Source: Kiritimatiellales bacterium
GTDB taxonomy: Bacteria; Verrucomicrobiota; Kiritimatiellia; Kiritimatiellales; Pontiellaceae
Direction of reading: 5' to 3'
Length of the DNA stretch: 33,076 nucleotides
Assembly (NCBI GenBank): GCA_003252225.1
Contig: QKFE01000261.1
Location: 1 to 33,076, forward strand
The notes beneath the pieces are model-generated. The model ran no database searches, was not told the origin of the DNA, and saw only the letters and a program-made list of their open reading frames with translations. Below are positions 32,522 through 33,076 of the stretch, one piece after another (within the stretch, counting starts at the first letter, position 1; every line of letters starts with the position of its first letter). Position numbers and translations under genes: made by a program.

Positions 32522-33076
32522 CTATTTCGACACTTCTTCGAGCGCGATTTGTGCCCACTCCCAAAGTCGTTGAGGCTGATAACGAACCGTGGAAATATCT
32601 TTCATGATGAATTCCATATTGGCACCCCGACCGATATCAAGCACGCGGCGGATTTCCGCGCGGGCGCGCTGCGGATGCCAGTTGTCCTCCGCCAGAATTG
32701 CCGGGCTGGGCTTGATCGAATAAACCATATCGGCGCCCAGTCCGTTCATCAGCTTTTCAACATTGCACCACGCGCTGGTTGAGACCTTCCGCAGGTTCGG
32801 AATGCGTTTCAAAATTTCAGCTTTATTGTGTAGCGGTTCGCAGCAGCCGTAATAGTTCACACCCCATCGCTCCATCCAGCGCATATCGTGCTCGAGCGCA
32901 AACTCCCAGTGCATATCGGGCGAAACCTCCGAAAAAATCTGCGCGTTGGAACAGCCCCACATTTCAGACGGCTTTACATGCGCCGGTTCATTTTCGAGAT
33001 TGGGCAGTGTTGAAATATAGCCGTAACCGCCGGAACCGACGCGCACATTCGAATTATCCAGCGAAAGCAGGTTCTG
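32522..33076 (-). CDS. URO-D family (methyltransferase-like) protein, C-terminal part, cut by window edge
   Basis: The last 184 residues of a protein whose N-terminus lies beyond the right edge; the frame is open to 33076. It resembles the C-terminal half of uroporphyrinogen-decarboxylase-like proteins found in methyltransferase clusters. Visible segments are QNLLSLDNSNVRVGSGGYGY, then VNYYGCCEPLHNKAEILKRI (the GCCEPL segment usual in this subfamily), NLRKVSTSAWCNVEKL, MVYSIKPSPAILA and a C-terminal helix. The paired Cys of GCC could help bind zinc and a thiol substrate; this is inference. It differs from the URO-D remnant at 3815-4183, which has the WGGGCDT version. A terminator-like CCGGA/TCCGG pair lies downstream on this strand, but it is weak. 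The substrate is unknown. Confidence 0.78.
   Translation of the reverse strand, partial: QNLLSLDNSNVRVGSGGYGYISTLPNLENEPAHVKPSEMWGCSNAQIFSEVSPDMHWEFALEHDMRWMERWGVNYYGCCEPLHNKAEILKRIPNLRKVSTSAWCNVEKLMNGLGADMVYSIKPSPAILAEDNWHPQRARAEIRRVLDIGRGANMEFIMKDISTVRYQPQRLWEWAQIALEEVSK

Overview
The window looks like chromosomal DNA from a PVC-superphylum bacterium, most plausibly a Kiritimatiellota/Lentisphaerae-type anaerobe. This is an inference from gene content, not a marker-gene placement. The supporting features are a corrinoid/tetrahydrofolate one-carbon cluster without oxygen-dependent enzymes, uroporphyrinogen-decarboxylase (URO-D)-type methyltransferase relatives, PocR-AraC regulators, an SHD1-domain membrane protein, a secreted GH5 glycosidase, a McsA-McsB-ClpC operon, and several families of short dispersed intergenic repeats.

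Layout: (1) 1-88 is the N-terminus of an IS5-type transposase running off the window. (2) 335-3849 is a two-component pair: a NarL-type sensor kinase with a very large extracytoplasmic region, and its LuxR-type response regulator. (3) 3815-4410 is a deletion scar holding the C-termini of a URO-D methyltransferase (minus) and an AraC regulator (plus). (4) 4394-12953 (minus) is a one-carbon cluster. In transcription order it encodes a fused MetF / zinc-domain / pterin-binding methyltransferase protein, a formate/nitrite-type channel, formate-tetrahydrofolate ligase, a corrinoid protein, a corrinoid reductive activator and a DUF1638 protein. A divergent PocR-AraC regulator starts at 13105. (5) 14382-16640 holds a YbdG-like mechanosensitive channel followed by the GH5 glycosidase. 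(6) 16696-20662 holds an unknown membrane-anchored protein, galE and galK (minus), and a second divergent PocR-AraC regulator. (7) From 20725 come tRNA-Val(GAC), glmM, a LolD-type ATPase and a branched-chain aminotransferase. (8) 24105-28214 is mcsA-mcsB-clpC, the protein-arginine phosphorylation and degradation machinery. (9) argS follows, then a 625-residue anchored protein, and at the right edge the C-terminal part of a second URO-D-type protein.

How it may work together: methyl groups captured on the corrinoid protein would pass to tetrahydrofolate, be oxidised through the MetF domain and FolD (not in this window), and be released as formate by the ligase and exported by the channel. The same enzymes could also run reductively. 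The URO-D methyltransferase that would have fed this cluster is broken here. The two PocR-AraC regulators each sit divergently beside the metabolic genes they probably control.

Non-coding structure is unusually rich. It includes a G-quadruplex repeat present in two convergent gaps, a 28-bp-armed palindrome, repeats that supply the start of one gene and the stop of another, a hairpin that buries the mcsA ribosome-binding site, and a folded leader with alternative pairings before argS.
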